The notes beneath the pieces are model-generated. The model saw only the letters and a list, made by a program, of their open reading frames with translations, did not search any database and was not told where the DNA came from. Shown one piece after another: positions 11,811 through 23,332 of a DNA stretch of 64,000 nt (positions are counted from its first letter, which is position 1; each line of letters opens with the position of its first letter). A program made the position numbers and the translations under genes. This stretch comes from Cryptomeria japonica (lineage: Eukaryota; Streptophyta; Pinopsida; Cupressales; Cupressaceae): NCBI RefSeq assembly GCF_030272615.1, contig NC_081409.1, positions 872,501,927 through 872,565,926 of the forward strand. The letters run 5' to 3'.

Positions 11811-12341
11811 CGTAGTTATATTTCATCAATAAAAGAAGAGTTTGATGCATAATTAGTTGACACAAAGAGATAAGATTTTAGTTTGTTTGGAAAGAATTTA
11901 AATTGAATATGTAGATGTAATTTCGGGCTTAATCCCGGACTCGTTTGCATCATAATTGAAGGTACAATCAATGATATTGCTCCAAGCACCTTGTGCTATG
12001 AGGTTTGTACCTCTCAAGGCGTTGGGATTTTTTTTTTGAAACCACAGTAAATAAACCAAAGTAGAACTCATGCCATGAGTTTTCAAAACTTCAATCGTTA
12101 CAATCTGTAGAAAAAAGAGGGGCAAGAGGGGGAGTATGGTGCGATCCTTGCAAGATCAAAAGTAAAATCAAACAATTGGGATGATCGTAAGGCACCCATT
12201 CCATCAATGCCCTATTTGGTGTGGCGTCTGTGCAAGCCCAAAATCTCTTCCTTCATTAACATCAGCAAAGAAAAAAAATAATACTAAAATGTGGACAATA
12301 AACATGATATTGTGACTGCATGACTAGATCCACTACTTATT
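11811..12341. other. Spacer before the copia element
   Basis: No recognisable gene or repeat. It ends in AATAC (12342-12346), the left target-site duplication of the copia element. Confidence 0.5.
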
Positions 12342-12346
12342 AATAC

Positions 12347-13427
12347 TGTTAGGTCCCGGAAAGGACAACTGAGAGAGGGGGTGAATCAGTTGTGAATAAA
12401 TTATAATCCAAATGCAAGTCATTCCAAATTAAACTTAATGCCGGTAAACCAAACTTAAGTGCTGGTAAAATAGATTAACAGATATAGCAGTACCAGTTTA
12501 ATTTAATGCATAAAACAGAAACAAAAACAACATCCACAACACATAACACAAAGATTTTGACGTGGAAATCCGATAAGAGAAAAACCACAGTGGGAAACCT
12601 TACCCACAATCAGATGATACTACTACAGATAGTATGTGTATACAAATGGGGTCTACACATGCATAAAGGCCAACTGCCTAGAGCTCACTACTCAATCACA
12701 AATTAGGAGTCACACTGACTACACAATTGGATGGTTAAATCCAATAATAATGTACTGCTCAAAATAGCATCTCCAATGCTGGATTCAATACCGGTTAAGC
12801 TCTGAACATGAGTGTCAAAACACCTTCATAACCTTCCTTCAACCTTCGAATAATGTCTACGTGATTTGCACAAGGATTTGTTTATTTTCGCTCTTCAATA
12901 TTCCAATACACTCATACCATAACCATATCCCCGATCTTCAATAAGATCTTACAATCATTTATACAAAACCTAAGACCAAATGAATAGGTCGGCTCACTAA
13001 AGATATTACAATTAAATCAATTAAAAATAAGTCTTAATGCAATACAACATGTCGGATCAATACATTTACCACAATAACCAATAAAAAATAATCTCCATAA
13101 CATGTTGTGCTGATCTGGAATAGATAACATGTACCGGTCCATAACCTAGACCTATTTGTCGGTAAAGACAAATCTGTCAACCCGATTAGACCAATAAGAA
13201 AAATACCAAAACCAAACTTCCAATCCATGTCTTCGACATAACCAAATGATCTCCAAGTTATCATCGTTGTCGGTGAACTATATAACCTGCTGGTGAACAC
13301 ATACTGGTGACTGTGCATAAGCCACTAACCATACCGGTGAACATAATGTAAACCTCCAAGAAGACAAGTGTTGACATCAATGACAAAACCAATGCAACAC
13401 ATGACAAAATCATCCATAATACCAACA
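12347..13427 (-). repeat. 3' LTR of the copia element
   Basis: Spans 1081 bp with TGTT...AACA termini and matches 31366-32448 throughout with scattered substitutions. It is the downstream LTR on the minus strand because the polypurine tract abuts its 13427 end. It contains several CCGGT/CTGGT variants (for example near 12441, 12791, 13132 and 13331), recalling the ACCGAG motifs of the solo LTR at 5247-6413. Confidence 0.92.
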
Positions 13428-13441
13428 ATCTCCCCCTTTGA
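13428..13441 (-). other. Copia polypurine tract
   Basis: On the minus strand the sequence immediately before the 3' LTR is GTCAAAGGGGGAGAT, a typical plus-strand primer tract for copia elements, directly followed by TGTTGG of the LTR. Confidence 0.85.
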
Positions 13442-13772
13442 CATTGATGGCAACACTAGATGGAAAAACATCTAAGTGCCAAAAACAGAATGTCAAAACC
13501 AGTAAACCAATCAATCTCCCAAAAGATAGATCAATACAAAGTTTGTTACAAAACCAAGAGTATATCTCTCCCTCAATGAATAATCTCTCCCCCAAGGAGT
13601 AATGTTTTTCCATAGATATCTCTCCCCCTTGACATCAAATGCCAAAGCAATTAAGAATTCAAAAATTAACATTCAGCCAACTACTCCCCCTAAGAAGTAG
13701 CTCTCCACCATCAAAGCCCCAAAAAAAGATTTTTTTGTTAGTTCCTACCGGTTTGATGCCAATATTCAGCAT

Positions 13773-14300
13773 CTAAGTCTCTGCCAATGGGGAAATTACC
13801 CCAAGCTGCTCTCTGAGATATTCAAATGTTTCCTTAGGCAAAGACTTTGTAAAGATATCTGCAATTTGTTCTTTAGTATTCACATAAACCAATTTCACTT
13901 CATTTGCTTCAACATTCTCTTTTAGAAAATTATACTTAATAGAAACATGCTTTGTCTTAGAGTGAAATACTGGATTCTTTGATATATCAATTGTTGTTGA
14001 ATTATCACAATAAATGATTATTGGTTGTTTGCATTTTACCTTTATATCCTTCAACATTTTCTTGATCCATAATACCTGAGTACAATTAGTTGCTACTGCA
14101 ACATATTCTGATTCTGCTATTGATAATGATGTACAAGTTTGCTTCTTGTTGATCCATGAAATCAATCTGCTACCAAGAAATAATGCACCACCAGTGGTAC
14201 ACTTTCTATCATCTACATCACCTGCCCAGTTTGCATCGCTGTATGCACATAAATCAGAAATTTTATCTTTAGGATACCATAAACAAATATTTGATGTGCC
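13773..14300 (-). pseudogene. Copia RNase H domain
   Basis: Minus-strand translation shows the complete run of copia RNase H landmarks. SDANWAGD (partly decoded upstream of 14165) is followed by TGGALFLGSRLISW, SLSIAESEYVAVA with the catalytic glutamate, IIYCDNSTTIDISKNPVFH with the third acidic residue, KTKHVSIKYNFLKE, and ADIFTKSL at the C terminus. The segment continues from the RT fragment at 14301-15162 across a frame interruption near 14300. It lies about 350 bp before the polypurine tract, as expected. Confidence 0.9.
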
Positions 14301-15162
14301 TTATAGGTACTGGAAAATCCTTTTAACTGCTGATTCATGATTTTCTTTAGGATTGTTTTGAAACCTTGAAACAATAAATACTGCATTCATTATATTAGGT
14401 CTTGTTTGTGTCAAATACAGTAAACATCCAATCATAGATTTGTACCTTGTTGGATTAATAGGAACTGAATCATCCTTCAATGTCAATTTATCAGTTGTAG
14501 TCATAGGAGTACTTACCAGTTTGGAATTTTCCATACCAAATTTCTTCAAAAGTTCTTTCAAGTACTTTGTTTGACATATGAATATACCTTTTCTGTTTGT
14601 GAAATCTGCAAACCTAAAAAGAATTTTATCTCTCCAATCATAGACATTTCAAATTCTTTTTGCATCTGATTAACAAAGTCCTTACACAATCCATCTTCAC
14701 CTCCAAAAATGATATCATCTACAAAGACTTCAAAAACCAAAATATCATCATTGGTAACTTTGTAATATGAATTGTTGTCAGCATTACCTTCTGTGTAACC
14801 AAGCCTCAAAAGATATTTATCCAATCTAGCATACCAAGCTTTGGGAGCTTGCTTTAATCCATATAAAGCTTTCCTTAACCTACAAACCATATCCTTATTA
14901 TCTGTCAAAGAAAATCCATCAAGTTGTTCAATGTAAACTTCCTCTTTAAGATCTCCATTCAAAAATGCACATTTTACATCCATTTGATAAACTTTATAGT
15001 TCTTATGAGCTGCAAATGCAAGAAATAGTCTAACTGTCTCAATTCTAGCTACTGATGCAAAGGTTTCATTATAATCAATTCCTTCTTTCCGCGAATAACC
15101 TTTACAAACTAATCTTGCTTTGTTCTTGATTACTTCTCCATCTTCATTAAGTTTATTCCTAT
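14301..15162 (-). pseudogene. Copia reverse transcriptase, C-terminal part
   Basis: The translation begins inside the conserved KWV.RNKL motif ([18 protein letters not shown]) and continues with [38 protein letters not shown] and the catalytic FVDDIIFG, then FFLGLQ. After a frame change near 14560 come STPMTTTDKL and YKSMIGCLLYLTQTRPNI. Its upstream piece lies at 28565-28803, beyond the nested insertion at 15168-28559. Reading across the insertion restores the motif GTKWV-RNKL, with ATACC duplicated at both junctions. Stops make the gene inactive. Confidence 0.92.
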
Positions 15163-15167
15163 ATACC

Positions 15168-16545
15168 TGTAGACACCTAAAAGTTGCACAATGAATTAAG
15201 TGAATTTTATTCATTTAATTATTCTTAATTCTTCCAATTAATTAAATTAAGATTTAATTAATATACCCTTCTTCTATCTAAACCATTTAATTAAATTCAC
15301 ATTTAATTAAATACCCCCCACTTGCAAAATCCTACAAATGCAAGTTGCAACCACAATTGAAATAAATTAATTTTATTTTAATTAAATTCTATTTTCCTCA
15401 CCCACTTGCAAAATCCTACATCTCCCACTTGCCTCCTAAATCTCCTTCCTAAATTCTTCTAGAACCTATCTAATCCTAATCAATTACCCTAAACCTATTC
15501 ATTATCCCTTTTCTCTAAATTTGAGGAGGTCACTTCTCAAATTTGGAGTAAAGTCTTCAAAAAGCATTAAATCCTTTATCCATTCAACAAGCTAACTTGT
15601 TGAATACCCCCAAATTTGGAAGGACTCTTACAAATTTGTCCCCAAAGTCTTCAAACCATTAATGGTTAACTAACCCTTAGTGGCATGGTTAGAGACTTTT
15701 TGACTAACTTAACCTCCATCTAACCCAAGGGTCTCATCAAGCATTTATTGCTTTGACCATGGTTATTCCTTTAACCTTTGCACAAGAGTTTATCCTTTGG
15801 GTAAACTCTTTATACATTGGATAACCCTAACCTAACCTTAACCCTTAGCTCCTAGAGTAACCATGAGGTCTTCTCAAACATTTAATGCTTCTTTCATCTC
15901 CTCTCAAGCAATCTTTTGTTGACAATTGTCACCATTTCATTGGTGAGAATTGTAAACATGGATTGATTAACTTTCAATCCTAGCCTTTGTTAAGATTATC
16001 CAATCTTGACCATCCATTGCCCTGTTTTCCCTATAAATAGAGCCCATTCCTTCTTCAAAACAATCAAATCTTTTTGCATCAAACTTATAGTCTCATAACA
16101 TTAAGAATATTATATCTCTTTGATAGAATAGCATTTTAGATTATTTTGATAGCATTATAATCTTAGATATATCATGTTAATCTCATATCATGTTAGCTTC
16201 ATCTTAGTATCATTTTCATACTAGTTCAAGCTTCATATCAATATCTTGCATCGTATCATCATCTAGTTTTATATCTAAATCATCACTAGGATCTTGGTTG
16301 CATTCCATTTAGATCTTAGAATCATTTATAAATCTCATTATTTAGGTTGTCTTCTTAAAGAATCAAGTGCTCTTCCAAGCTGAGAGCCACCTTAAATCTT
16401 AAATATCCTTGGAGATAGAGGAACATGGAACGATTTTAAGAGTTCAGATTCATTTAACTTGTTTTGATTGATTTCTAACCTCTAATGCAATGTTTCATGT
16501 GTGTGTTTGAATTGTTTTCTCCTCCACCAGGTTGATACCACATTT
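15168..16545 (+). repeat. Left outer LTR of the composite element
   Basis: The first about 870 bp match the right LTR (27113-28559) closely, through the TTTAATTAA-rich U3 and up to the TATA box CTATAAATAGAGC at about 16029-16041. Downstream the two diverge to near non-homology. This LTR instead carries GAATCAAGTGCTCTTCC... and TCCTCCACCAGGTTGATACC, which also occur at 22713-22954. The exact right boundary (about 16545) is inferred from where an inverted LTR fragment begins. Confidence 0.65.
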
Positions 16546-16547
16546 CA

Positions 16548-17056
16548 AGGCATATGATTGATTTAGTTATGAAAATGCATCCTATCTATGCATGATTCTA
16601 TAAATGCAATAAACTAGATTATAAGATGACAAGATTAGTAACAAAACTATCCTAACATGATATACTAATTTATGAGTTAGGCTAATGATAAATGAAATAG
16701 TCTAATATGCTTATTAGATTAATTCCTATTACAAAGAAAGGCTAGATGTGTTAATAAAATTGAGCATAAATGAGATACTAAAAGCTTGCATGGATCCTTT
16801 TAAAATGGAGGAAGTAGAGCTCTATTTATAGTAAAAATAGGGCAATGGATGGTCATGATTGAAAGAGTTAATCAAGGGTCAAGTTTGAAAGTTGTCAATC
16901 CATGTTTTCAACTTTCACCAATGAAATGGTGACAATTGTCAACATAAGGCTGGTTGAGAGGAGAGGTGGGAAGCATTAAATGCTTGAGAAGACCTCATGG
17001 TTACCCTAGGAGGTCGATTCTTTAAGATGACAACCTAAAGAATGAGATTTATAAAT
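16548..17056 (-). repeat. Inverted LTR fragment, copy 1
   Basis: From TGATTGATTTAGTTATGAAA onward the sequence is the reverse complement of the R/U5 region of the LTRs at 24195-24575 and 27890-28320, including the inverted TATA box (GAGCTCTATTTATAGT). It ends in an inverted ATTTATAAATCTCATTCTTT segment (17005-17055) whose direct form is at 16310 and 22720. The same arrangement recurs at 22955-23332. Confidence 0.75.
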
Positions 17057-17755
17057 GTTGACATATAAAAATAACCATATTCCTAAATGAATATTTTATG
17101 TTCATTCATCTATTTTAGTTAAATCTAATTTAACTAAATCACCCACATTCCTCTATTTAATTAAGTAAATTATTCAATTTATTTAGTTAAATTCACTTAA
17201 GTCCTTTACATCATTTTATTTAATTAAAACTCTTCTTCTAACTTTTTAATTAAATTTACATTTAATTAATAGTTTACCCCAAATTGAATAAATCTAATTT
17301 ATTCAATTTCCCAAATTGCAACCAAATTGAAATAAAGTAATTTATTTTAATTAATTCTATTTTCCCTCACGCACTTGCATTTTCCTACATCTCCCACTTA
17401 CATCCTAAACCCTATTCCTAATTTCTTCTACAATCCATCTAATCCTAATCAATTAGCCCAAACCTATTCATTATCCCCTTTCCCTAAATTTGAGGAGGTC
17501 ACTTCTAAAATTTGGAGTAAAGTCTTCAAAAGACATTAAAGCCTTTATCCATTCAACAAGCTAACTTATTGAATACCCCCAAATTGGGAAGGACACTTAC
17601 AAATTTGTCGCCAAAGTCTTCAAACCATTAATGGTTAACTAACCCTTAGTGGCATGGTTAGAGACTTTTTGACTAACTTAACCTCCATCTAACCCAAGAG
17701 TCTCATCAAACATTTATTGCTTTGACCATGGTTATTCCTTTAACCTTTGACATTT
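17057..17755 (+). repeat. Truncated LTR feeding into leader
   Basis: Starts TGTTGACATATAAAAATAACC, matching the start of the LTR at 23333, and follows it for about 700 bp to CTTTAACCTTTG. It then jumps to ACATCCTCAAAAATAACATC, which corresponds to the leader just after the PBS of the downstream copy. The R, U5 and PBS (about 790 bp) are therefore deleted here. Confidence 0.7.
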
Positions 17756-17756
17756 T

Positions 17757-20700
17757 TGACATCCTCAAAAATAACATCGTTTTTCATGCAGGTAGAAGAC
17801 AACAATCACGTCAAAATACCAGAATAGCGCATCTGAAACTTTTTGTAGCACATTTGTGCTAAACTTTAGCGCATCCATGACACATAGTAGTGCATAGAAA
17901 CCATCTTTCAGTGCATCTGATCTTCTTTCTGGCCCATACCCTTTTCTGCTTGTCAAACATATAGCTGCACAATTTTAGCGCATTCGGGCCACATAATAGC
18001 GCATAGGTGCTTTTTCTTAGCTCATATGTGCAATAGTTTAGTGCATAGAGCTGGCAAAGGTAAAAAAATTTAGCAAAGTAAAAAATTAGGCTTGTGGAAG
18101 GCAGAATACATATGGAATATAACATTTAAGTATAAGTGGCATTTCCTCTTCTCTTTTCTCTTTCTTATACTTTAAGTTATATTCCATATATATTGTCAGG
18201 ATGTTTGAGAGGAGTTTCAGACCTCTAGGAGTTATAATGCAAAATCTAGTTTTTGGAAGATCCTCTAAATTTTAGATTTAGTCAAATTTCAGGGCATTTC
18301 AGGATCAGGATTGTAAAATTTGTAACCAAGATTTGAGACTAGGCTTGTGGAAGCCTACCAAAGGTTTTAATTTTCACTAACTTCTTTCCTTGCAGGTTTT
18401 AACAGTTTCTTGCAGGTTGGAGGAGTTAGAATTGGGATTTGTGATTTATTTTTAGCTTTTTTTTAAGTTAGTTTAAAAGAACTCACTCTCCTTTTTGCAA
18501 AAGTTAAAATGAACCTCATCATTTCATTTGGATGCATAAAATGAATGTCATGCCTTCCTTTTTGGTGTTTTAAAATAAAACTTCATCTTTTCCTTATTGC
18601 ATGGTAAAAAGAACAACAAAGCAAACCTTTTATTCCTGCAAGTTAGGAAAAACACTTCATTTTGGAAGCTCTAAAAAGAACAAGCAAATTTACTTTTAGC
18701 AAGGTTAAAACAAACTTCACCTTCCTTTGGTGCCTAAAAGGATCAATCTCAATTCATTACAAAAAGAAAAAGAACTTCATCTTCATTTTATGCAAAGCAA
18801 AGAGGGAAAATTTTCCCCTATCGACTTTAATTTTGTTGACCAACATCATGATTTACTTTGTTGACCAAGTTTATTTTTCAAAGGTTTTTCGAAAATACAC
18901 ACTTTGCTATGAAGGGTTAAAAGGAACACCATGCTTTTTGGAGCAACATCTCCAAGTAGAAGTTAACAAATCATTGTCTTGAAGGCTAAAAAGAACCTTG
19001 TTTGCCTTGTTTCGAAAGTGGAAGGTATATGCTCTACCCTTAATTGGGTGATCAAAAAGTCAAACCACTCTTAAAAATTTCTTTAATTCAAGCAATAAAT
19101 CCTTTAGCAGGCCTGCCTTCCCGAGGGGTTAAAAAACTCTTAAAACCATTTTTGGCCAGTGTGAAGGGAACAACCTAAGTGGGAAACAACTTTGAAGCCA
19201 AGTGTTCCAACCCACTATAATCAAAAGTGGAAAGTGACAAAAGTCCTTTTCAACGGTTGCGCGCAATGATTAGCCTTCTCCCAGTATTCTTGAGATACGT
19301 AAAACCTTTGTTCTTAAGGTTGGGAAGCCTCCTGAGGGAGTTTATCACTGACGACCGAACATGAAGCTTGATTATGGACCTTAGCATAGAAACTTTGAGC
19401 CGAGTCAATAACCAGACATTTGCAATATCATAGTGCAAGGGTGGGGAAGAATTCACCCCCAAGATCACCCACCATATTTCTCCCAAGATAACTACTCAAT
19501 TGTGAAGCAATTCACTTTGGGTTAATTTTTGGCAAAAGGCAAAAAAATGAGCGCCCCCTAGGGGGTGACACGGTTGTTTGAGCAGACGAAGTATCGAGAC
19601 TAGTGGGCTATGATATTGCTTATGACCCTTGAATAAAGAGTCTGATTGAAATGCATGTTGTATCTAAACTTGTTGAGACATTGGAGATTTGAACACATCC
19701 TCACAGAACATACACTTATTGTTTAGATTAAGCAAAATGGTTGTCTTTTTGATGTCGTGCTTTCATTTGTTACTTCGAAAAATCATCTATCAACATTAAA
19801 AACTCAAGGCAAAACTCCAACATTGCAGAAAACAACCAAGTCGAGGTAGTTTAGCGTGTAAGAGCAACATCTTAGCGTGTGGCGACCATATTTTAGCGCA
19901 TTAAACCTTATCTTTAGTGCATAAAGTCTTAACAGTAACGCTTCACCAGAATCTAAAAACCAACAGTTGCAATTGGCGCCTTTTGAAAATAGTTTAGAGC
20001 ATTGAAGCATCAGCTTAGCACGTGGAAGCCAAACTTTAGCACGTAGGGTTTAACCAATAGCGCATAGGCAACTCATATTGGCGCATGATATTTTGAACCA
20101 AAACTGAAGTAAAATTAAACAGTATAAACCAGTTAGCACGTAGCAGGGGGCAACATAGCGCATAGAGTCTTTTCACTAGCACGTTGAGAACTTTTTGTAG
20201 TGCATCACATCTCTGTTTTAGCGCATAGCCAAAACTAGAAAAATAGGGGGCAAAACAGAGGTCAATTTTGAAAATTTTGAAAGCAATTTTGAAAGATTTC
20301 TTTCATTAGCCTGAACTTCATCAAGCAAAAAAACCAAAAATGAGTATCAGAAGCTGTTTCTACAAGCAAATTTCCATCAAGCCAAGTTGTCTCAAATCTG
20401 AAACTAGTCGCAGGATAAACATATCTCTCCTATCAAAATCAGGAAACATCATCACAAGTGGCAAACAGGTCCTTTAAATCAAATAGATTTCTATCCCAAA
20501 ATACACTTGCTTCAAACTCCAAGTTGTCAAATCGAGTTTCCATATCAGGAAAGCTTATATTCCATATCATTTGACGCACTTTGTCGTGAGGGGGCATCTA
20601 AACCTTCACTTTGATAAAGTAAAACTTGAGTTTCCAAAACAAGCTAAACTGAATCCAAAACAAATCAAAGGAAATAGTTAATCGCTTGTGCATGACTAAT

Positions 20701-20892
20701 CCTCATATTCTGAGAAGAAAAAATATTTATCATAACACTAAGTTGAAGAAATAGCAACTGAGTTCTTCAAAACTTTCCAAAAGAAATAAATTTTTATACA
20801 TCAATCGTCAACTCTTCAAATCTCATCGACCATTCCTTCATCATATACGATTATATCTTCAGAACAAAACAAACGAATTTGACAAGAAACCA
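17757..20892 (+). other. Non-coding leader with TAGCGCAT motif arrays
   Basis: About 3.1 kb upstream of gag without a credible protein. Two clusters of a short motif, consensus TTTAGCGCAT with variants AGTGCAT and AGCACGT, occur at 17823-18055 (about 10 copies) and 19850-20230 (about 15 copies), spaced roughly 20-45 nt apart. The first cluster and the sequence to about 19620 are repeated in the second leader (24835-26650). The 18662-18982 open frame is not preserved as a frame between the two copies, so I do not call it a gene. Confidence 0.6.
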
Positions 20893-22712
20893 TTGAGGAG
20901 TAGAGAATTATGTCAGAAGTCTGCATTCAGCCAACAAATAAATCATGGAGGGAAGATCAATCCGGCATTCTTTCTCGATGAGTGCATTACTTACAACATA
21001 CCCCGATTCGAACCACCAATGCCTGCACAAAACATTGAAGAAGAGTTCATTCCTTTTGTCACAGAGAGATTCTACTAGATTCCCACTATCACTCGCTCTC
21101 AACGAAACAAACAAAGTGAAATGCAACCAGAATCCAGTGTGAATCGGTGATTATGAAATCCTTTCGAGCATCCAAATCTAGAGGACACAGAAATTTCTGA
21201 AGAACTTCTTCAAGAATGTCAAGAGAGAACTTCGTTTCAAAAACTTGTGGAAAGACTCATGGAAAATGACAAGGAAAAATACTTACTCATGCTCACAAGC
21301 AAAGGAGTTAAACTTCCTGAAGCCTTTGACACGAACATTTTTAGAACAAGATCTCAAAATTACGAATATCAAGAATGACAATGAGAGGAAGAGGCACGTG
21401 ATCCTGAACAATATATTCCTGAACAAAATCTACCAAAACAAAATATACCTGAGCAAAACATCCCCGAGCAAAACATACCGTTCCATACACCATCTCAGCC
21501 TAGAATTAAGACAAGGGAAGAATTCTTCCTCAACAAGATAATGCACCTTTGATTGCTCTTACTCAAAAAATGCAAATGTTACAAAGACAAATGCAAGACA
21601 TGCAACAAGGGACAACAACACGGTATTCATTAACTAAAATTTTTCCTTATCCATTTGATAGAAGATTGAACATGGTACCTTTTCCTCCAAACTCAGATGT
21701 TCCCAAATTTGACAAATATGATGGGAAAAGTGATCCCCGTGATCATGTTTGAGAATTTTGTACAGTGAGTCTTGAATTTGCTCATGATGATACCTATTTG
21801 ATGAGGTTGTTCCCAAGAAGTTTGGGAGGAGAAACAATGGAATGGTTATCCAAAATCACACCTCCCATCAAATCATTCGATGAACTAGTCAACAAATTCA
21901 TAACTCAATATTCCTATAACATTCAACATGCTATCACCATGTTAGATGTATGTAACACCAAACAAAAAAACAATGAAACATTCATGGTATTCCTTCAACT
22001 TTGGCGGCATATGGTTTCAAGATATCCTCGAGATGTGCCTAAAAAGGAAAAGATGGAAATTTTCATCGACAACTTGAATAGTGAGATGAGTTACAGACTC
22101 AAACTCCAATGCATACCATCTTTTGCTAAATTGATTGAGAATGACATCCAAGTAGAAGAAGCATGTGTCAAGAAAGGAACGTTGAATTTTTTCAAAGAAG
22201 GAACAAGTTCATCCAATTACAACAACCAAAACAACAACAACTTGGACAAATCCAGATTCTGGACTAGAAACAAAAACAATGGCAATGAAGGAGGAAATGA
22301 ATCTAATGATCCAAAATCAAAGTAGCCCATGCTCGCGTTATTAGGTAATCCTCAAGTTACAAAGAATCCCAAAGGTACTAACCCAGGCACTGATGCTTAT
22401 GTACCAAATACCAATCAAGATCAACTCAACACAAACAACACCATCAATACCCAAAACAATAACACCAATAGGGGACTTAATCCAAACTCACGGGGTAACA
22501 CAAACAACTTTCCAAAACGCATTTACACACCACTTGGGAAATCACTAGAGTCAACATTCAGAGAACTTCTGGCAAACAAAATTATCTCTTTACTAGCAAT
22601 CAACATCTTTGAACCACAAATCTTAGAATCATTTATAAATCTAAAGAATGACAACCTAAAGAATGAGATTTTTAAAATGGAGGAATGTGGGTGTCAAAAA
22701 TGTGGACGTTAA
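20893..22712 (+). pseudogene. Gypsy-type Gag, nonsense-interrupted
   Basis: From 21549 to 22712 a single frame encodes PKFDKYDGKSDPRDHV, then MRLFPRSLGGETMEWLSKI, FDELVNKFITQYSYN, ETFMVFLQLWRHMVSRYP and FIDNLNSEMSYRLKLQC, the layout of the Retrotrans_gag domain. It ends with an Asn-rich linker and a Gag C-terminal segment (PKRIYTPLGKSLESTFREL). Two in-frame stops (TGA after RDHV; TAG near 22323) can each arise by one C-to-T change. The N-terminal part (20893-21545) is recognisable (FFLDECITYNIPRFEPPMPAQ) but frameshifted. The 3' end is chimeric with LTR-derived sequence near 22620. No pol follows. Confidence 0.8.
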
Positions 22713-23332
22713 TTTAGATCTTAGAATCATTTATAAATCTCATTCTTTATGTTGTCATCTTAAAGAATCAAGTGCTCTTCCAAGCTGAGAGCCACCTTGA
22801 ATCTTAAAGATCCTTGGAGATAGAGGAACATGGAACGATTTTAAGAGTTTAGATTCATTTAACTTGTTTTGATTGATTTCTAACCTCTAATACAATGTTT
22901 CATGTGTGTGTTTGAATTGTTTTCTCCTCCACCAGGTTGATACCACATTTCAAGGCATATGATTGATTTAGTTATGAAAATGCATCCTATCTATGCATGA
23001 TTCAATAAATGCAATAAACTAGATTATAAGATGACAAGATTAGTAACAAAACTATCCTAACATGATATACTAGTTTATGAGTTAGGCTAATGATAAAGGA
23101 AATAGTCTAAAATGCTTATTAGATTAATTCCTATTACAAAGAGAGGCTAGATGTGTTAATAAAATTGAGCATAAATGAGATACTAAATATTTGCATGGAT
23201 CCCTTTAAAATGGAGGAAGTAGAGCTCTATTTATAGTAAAAATAGGGCAATGGATGGTCAGGATTGAAAGAGTTAATCAAGGGTCAAGTTTGAAAGTTGT
23301 CAATCCATGTTTTCAATTTTCACATATAGAAA
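22713..23332. repeat. Second copy of R/U5 block plus inverted LTR fragment
   Basis: 22713-22954 repeats 16303-16547 in direct orientation (AGATCTTAGAATCATTTATA through CCTCCACCAGGTTGATACC). 22955-23332 then repeats the inverted LTR fragment of 16548-17056 in shortened form, passing straight into TGTAGACATATAAAAATGACC. The inverted piece pairs with the direct sequence at 24195-24575, so the DNA could form a long hairpin. Confidence 0.7.

Noticed and set aside
18662-18982. Open frame starting MEALKRTSKF, repeated at 25674
   Set aside because: Repeated only because the leader is duplicated. The two copies diverge by frameshift (106 versus 67 codons), so there is no sign of protein-level constraint.
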